A stretch of DNA of 64,000 nucleotides from the NCBI RefSeq assembly GCF_900537995.1, contig NZ_LR027880.1:4381501-4445500 (forward strand). The letters are read 5' to 3'. Under the pieces are notes generated by a model. The model was not told where the DNA came from and made no database searches. It was given only the letters and a program-made list of their open reading frames with translations. Position numbers and translations under genes: made by a program. Below are positions 61,402 to 64,000 of the stretch, piece after piece; the first letter of the stretch is position 1, and every line of letters begins with the position of its first letter. This DNA is from Roseburia intestinalis L1-82 (lineage in GTDB: Bacteria; Bacillota; Clostridia; Lachnospirales; Lachnospiraceae).

Positions 61402-61452
61402 GCTATTTCGTTTTAGCTTTTTATTGACATACTGTATCCGCAATGTTAAGAT
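61402..61452 (+). promoter_or_regulatory. LacI operator and plus-strand promoter now separated from its MATE gene by an IS
   Basis: Operator GCTATTTCGTTTTAGC (61402-61417) is followed by TTGACA (61424-61429), 17 bp and TAAGAT (61447-61452). Without the insertion, the leader would run directly into the MATE gene now at 63067. The operator lies just upstream of the -35, so it could also serve the minus-strand esterase gene. Confidence 0.65.
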
Positions 61453-61477
61453 TGTTTTATCTTAAACAGAATTTTAG

Positions 61478-63034
61478 GAGAGATGAGCAAAACGAATTGA
61501 TTTAAAAGTTGGATTTGGCAGTTAGCTTTTGTAAATCGGAAAGAATGGGAATTTATGACATAGCAAAGCTGACGTAAGTCCAGCACCTACGCAAATGGGG
61601 AGATATGAATAGCTCTTTATTATGCGATTCGCTTTACAGCTTTAAGCTTACGATAGGATTGCCCTGTGCCGGTGGTGATTGCCGCAACAGCAACCGCTAA
61701 CAGACTTATATGGGCAATTGTATTCAAGTTGGTAACAGATGATTTATTTCTTACCCACATACGTTCCTGCCCTGTATTTTTGAAACGTGAATTGTATCTT
61801 TCACATTCTGTACGAAGAGAGTAATTACTTTTGAAATATTTGCTGTCTCTGTCGACGGAGAGTCTTAAATCATCGGGAATGGTGATGTATTTTGTACAGC
61901 CGCGATGCTTCTTGCCGTTGTAAAAATTTTTGTGATGGCAGGGACAATCAGCGTCTTTGCTTGATTTTAGTGGGCAGCAGAATTTTTGGCGTGTACATCC
62001 ATTATCAGAAAATTTACCATCCTTCCACATGGCAAGCCCGGCATCGCAGACAGGATTTCCCTGTGGAAGAAGTTTTGGATTTTTGGTGGATCGTTTGTTT
62101 AATGGAATAATACATTCGCCTTGGTAGAGTTCCTGTACCTGATTATAGATATTTTTAACATCATAGCCTTTATCAGCAAGGAAGGTACATTCGGTTATCG
62201 GCAGAAAGGTATGTGTGTCAGCCAAAATATCAAGCGCAACAGTGGAATCATGGACATTGGCGGTAGTGGTCAGTTCATAAATGGGAAGACCTGAAATACA
62301 GTCAACAAGGACGTGGTTTTTGTAACCCCAGTAGAATTCATACTTTTTCTCGTTTGTTTGGTTAGAAGCAGTATGTACGCCAAGTTTGCAATCAGTATCT
62401 GCTTTGGGCTGGTTATCAGGCTTAAATTTGTTGGATAGAAAAGATTTAGGATTATTCTGTGAAGTGTTTGCAGCAATCGGAGTAGAGTCCAAACCAATAA
62501 AAGATGTATCAACAATACCTTGTTTTGAAAGATAAAGAACCTGGGATTTCATAATGGATGAAAGTACATCGTTATCAAGCTGTTTTAGAAAACGATCAAA
62601 CGTCCAGTAAGAAGGCAACGGAGCAGAAATATCAAAACCGCAGTAATGGGCGATTAGAAGGTTGTTGTTAAGATAATCAACAAGATCCGTAATCATTGAA
62701 AAGCCTTCACATTTCATAACGATAAACGAACAAATCATGGCATGATTGGAAAAGCCTTTTCGTCCGGTTTTAGAGAATTCAGGGACAAAGGATAAATCGA
62801 GATTCAGAAAAAGTGAATCGTAAAACTTTGCAACTGGTTGTGAAGTGAAAAGACGGATGTCTTTCAAAATTTCTTGACGATAGATAACAATCAGCTCCTC
62901 TCGGTGAATTGATTTTGACAACTTAATTATACCATTTGGAGCTGGTTGTTACTATAAATTTGGAGTGATAAAAGAGATTGCCATGCCTCGCAAACATGCA
63001 TAAATACTGAGTATGTGGAGTTTTGCTCATGGCT
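61478..63034. mobile_element. Intact DDE insertion sequence, 1557 bp, with 12-bp flanking direct repeats
   Basis: ACAGAATTTTAG occurs at 61466-61477 and again at 63035-63046, consistent with a target-site duplication. The ends carry ATGAGCAAAAC in inverted orientation (61483-61493 and 63020-63030). One full transposase gene is inside on the minus strand. The element separates a promoter from a MATE gene. Confidence 0.82.
61620..62921 (-). CDS. DDE transposase (IS4/IS1182-like, zinc-motif type)
   Basis: 433 residues, apparently intact. Catalytic acids are in SFIGLDSTPIAANTSQNNPK, CTFLADKGYDVKNIYNQ and TECERYNSRFKNTGQERMW. Between the second and third is a Cys/His-rich insert (CTRQKFCCPLKSSKDADCPC). 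The first codon at 62921 is TTG with TATAAT only seven bp before it, so the true start may be a few codons downstream after GAGAGGAG. The exact IS family is uncertain. Confidence 0.85.
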   Translation of the reverse strand: MSKSIHREELIVIYRQEILKDIRLFTSQPVAKFYDSLFLNLDLSFVPEFSKTGRKGFSNHAMICSFIVMKCEGFSMITDLVDYLNNNLLIAHYCGFDISAPLPSYWTFDRFLKQLDNDVLSSIMKSQVLYLSKQGIVDTSFIGLDSTPIAANTSQNNPKSFLSNKFKPDNQPKADTDCKLGVHTASNQTNEKKYEFYWGYKNHVLVDCISGLPIYELTTTANVHDSTVALDILADTHTFLPITECTFLADKGYDVKNIYNQVQELYQGECIIPLNKRSTKNPKLLPQGNPVCDAGLAMWKDGKFSDNGCTRQKFCCPLKSSKDADCPCHHKNFYNGKKHRGCTKYITIPDDLRLSVDRDSKYFKSNYSLRTECERYNSRFKNTGQERMWVRNKSSVTNLNTIAHISLLAVAVAAITTGTGQSYRKLKAVKRIA

Positions 63035-63066
63035 ACAGAATTTTAGTAATAAAGAGGTGATCATCT

Positions 63067-64000
63067 ATGGCTCAGGGTATGAAAAACACAGTCCTGGACC
63101 ATCTGCCCGCCGGAACAGATGCTGACCTTGCAAAAGGGAAAATTCCTCATACGCTTCCAGACGGCGTAACCAACCGGGCTGTTTATCAGGATATTTTGCA
63201 AATTGCCTTACCAGCGAGTGTGGAGCTGATTCTGTCTTCCTTCACATCTATGGCCGATCTGATTATGGTAGGAAATCTTGGTACATGGGCAATCACGGCA
63301 GTAGGCCTCACGACACAGCCAAAGTTTATCCTTATGACAATGGTCATGGCGATGAATGTCGGTTCCACCGCACTTGTTGCCCAGTCAAGAGGTTCTGGCA
63401 ACCGGGAAGCTGCACAGAAGTATGCCAGACAGGCAATGTTGCTCAACCTTACTTTAAGCATCCTGCTTTCTGTCGTCGGTTTTGTGACTGCCAGACCGCT
63501 CGTTCTTTTCATGGGTGCAAAGGATGGGCACATTTTAAGTGCCGGAACTGCTTACTTGCAGATTCAGATGGCAGGATTCGTATTCTTTTCCCTGACCTCG
63601 ACCATCACAGCGCTTCTTCGCGGAATTGGCGATTCCAAAACAGCCATGTACTATAACACAGTCGCCAATCTGGTAAACCTGATTCTGAACTACTTACTGA
63701 TTAACGGACATTTAGGCTTTCCACGCCTTGAGGTTGCGGGCGCTTCTCTTGCCACCACAATCAGCCAGATTGTATCCTGTATCCTTGCAGTGATCGCCAT
63801 ATCAAAGAAAAGCTGTTATATTCATATGAATCTGCATGATGACTTCAGACCAAGCAGAAAAGAGCTCGCAGAAATCGCAGCCATCGGTCTTCCGGCTGCC
63901 CTGGAGCAATTTATGATGCGAATTGGTTCTATGATCTTTTCCAAAGCGGTTGCTTCCCTTGGAACAGTTGAATTCGCTGCACATCAGGTCTGTATGAATA
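63067..64000 (+). CDS. MATE family transporter, partial (runs off the right edge)
   Basis: 311 codons are visible from the ATG at 63067, preceded by AGAGGTGA. MATE features: ILQIALPASVELILSSFTSM, ADLIMVGNLGTWAITAVGL, ALVAQSRGSGNREAA and SFTSTITALLRGIGDS-like second-half sequence. The N-terminal 40 residues (GMKNTVLDHLPAGTDADLAK) form a soluble extension. The promoter with LacI operator at 61402-61452 was probably its own before an IS inserted between them, so expression may now depend on the IS or a cryptic promoter. Confidence 0.88.
   Translation, partial: MAQGMKNTVLDHLPAGTDADLAKGKIPHTLPDGVTNRAVYQDILQIALPASVELILSSFTSMADLIMVGNLGTWAITAVGLTTQPKFILMTMVMAMNVGSTALVAQSRGSGNREAAQKYARQAMLLNLTLSILLSVVGFVTARPLVLFMGAKDGHILSAGTAYLQIQMAGFVFFSLTSTITALLRGIGDSKTAMYYNTVANLVNLILNYLLINGHLGFPRLEVAGASLATTISQIVSCILAVIAISKKSCYIHMNLHDDFRPSRKELAEIAAIGLPAALEQFMMRIGSMIFSKAVASLGTVEFAAHQVCMN

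Overview
The window looks like a chromosome segment from a motile, glycan-fermenting gut Firmicute of the Lachnospiraceae (Roseburia-like). This is inferred from strong GGAGG ribosome-binding sites, moderate GC with Clostridia-type proteins, a methyl-accepting chemotaxis protein, an arabinoxylan locus with LplABC-type importers, and CTn/ICE remnant families (TopB, MobA/MobL relaxase, CD1107/DUF4366) common in that family. No taxonomic search was possible.

Layout. 1-19.5 kb is mostly housekeeping: a secreted D,D-carboxypeptidase start, trmB, tRNA-Lys(CUU), pepT, a membrane-anchored acidic-repeat protein, two MATE exporters, a MarR operon, a tartrate locus (ttdR-like LysR, SLC13 transporter, ttdA, ttdB), a GH13 glycosidase, a flavodoxin-like protein, an EAL phosphodiesterase and a chemoreceptor. 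19.5-31.2 kb is a graveyard of mobile elements: an internally deleted IS, a decayed IS256, two topB fragments, a relaxase fragment and a CD1107 tail. Some intact cargo survives there: a Bce-like ABC/two-component module, an AbiEi antitoxin that has lost its toxin, a DUF4143 ATPase, and a cassette in which tRNA-Lys(UUU) lies in the leader of an RtcB RNA ligase gene.

31.2-61.2 kb is an arabinoxylan utilisation locus: GH51, GH43, GH39, a GH51-GH43 fusion, a GH120-like beta-helix enzyme, another GH51, four esterase genes, a MATE transporter, a LacI regulator and an ABC importer (two permeases and a lipoprotein). Only the lipoprotein has an export signal, so the expected logic is import of feruloylated/acetylated arabinoxylo-oligosaccharides followed by cytoplasmic de-esterification and hydrolysis. 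An AraC regulator governs the left arm. The LacI protein probably governs the right arm through a 16-bp operator that I find at four promoter-proximal places. Part of the locus is damaged: a GH3 gene is frameshifted and fused to a sodium-symporter fragment next to a broken IS200, and an SGNH-hydrolase tail lies between GH43 and GH51.

61.4-64 kb holds an intact DDE insertion sequence bounded by 12-bp direct repeats. It sits between a LacI-operator promoter and a further MATE gene that runs off the window. The most unusual items are the tRNA-Lys/RtcB cassette, the operator set, the GH51-GH43 fusion with its rearranged unfused counterpart, and the recurrence of MATE exporters in an esterase-rich arabinoxylan locus.
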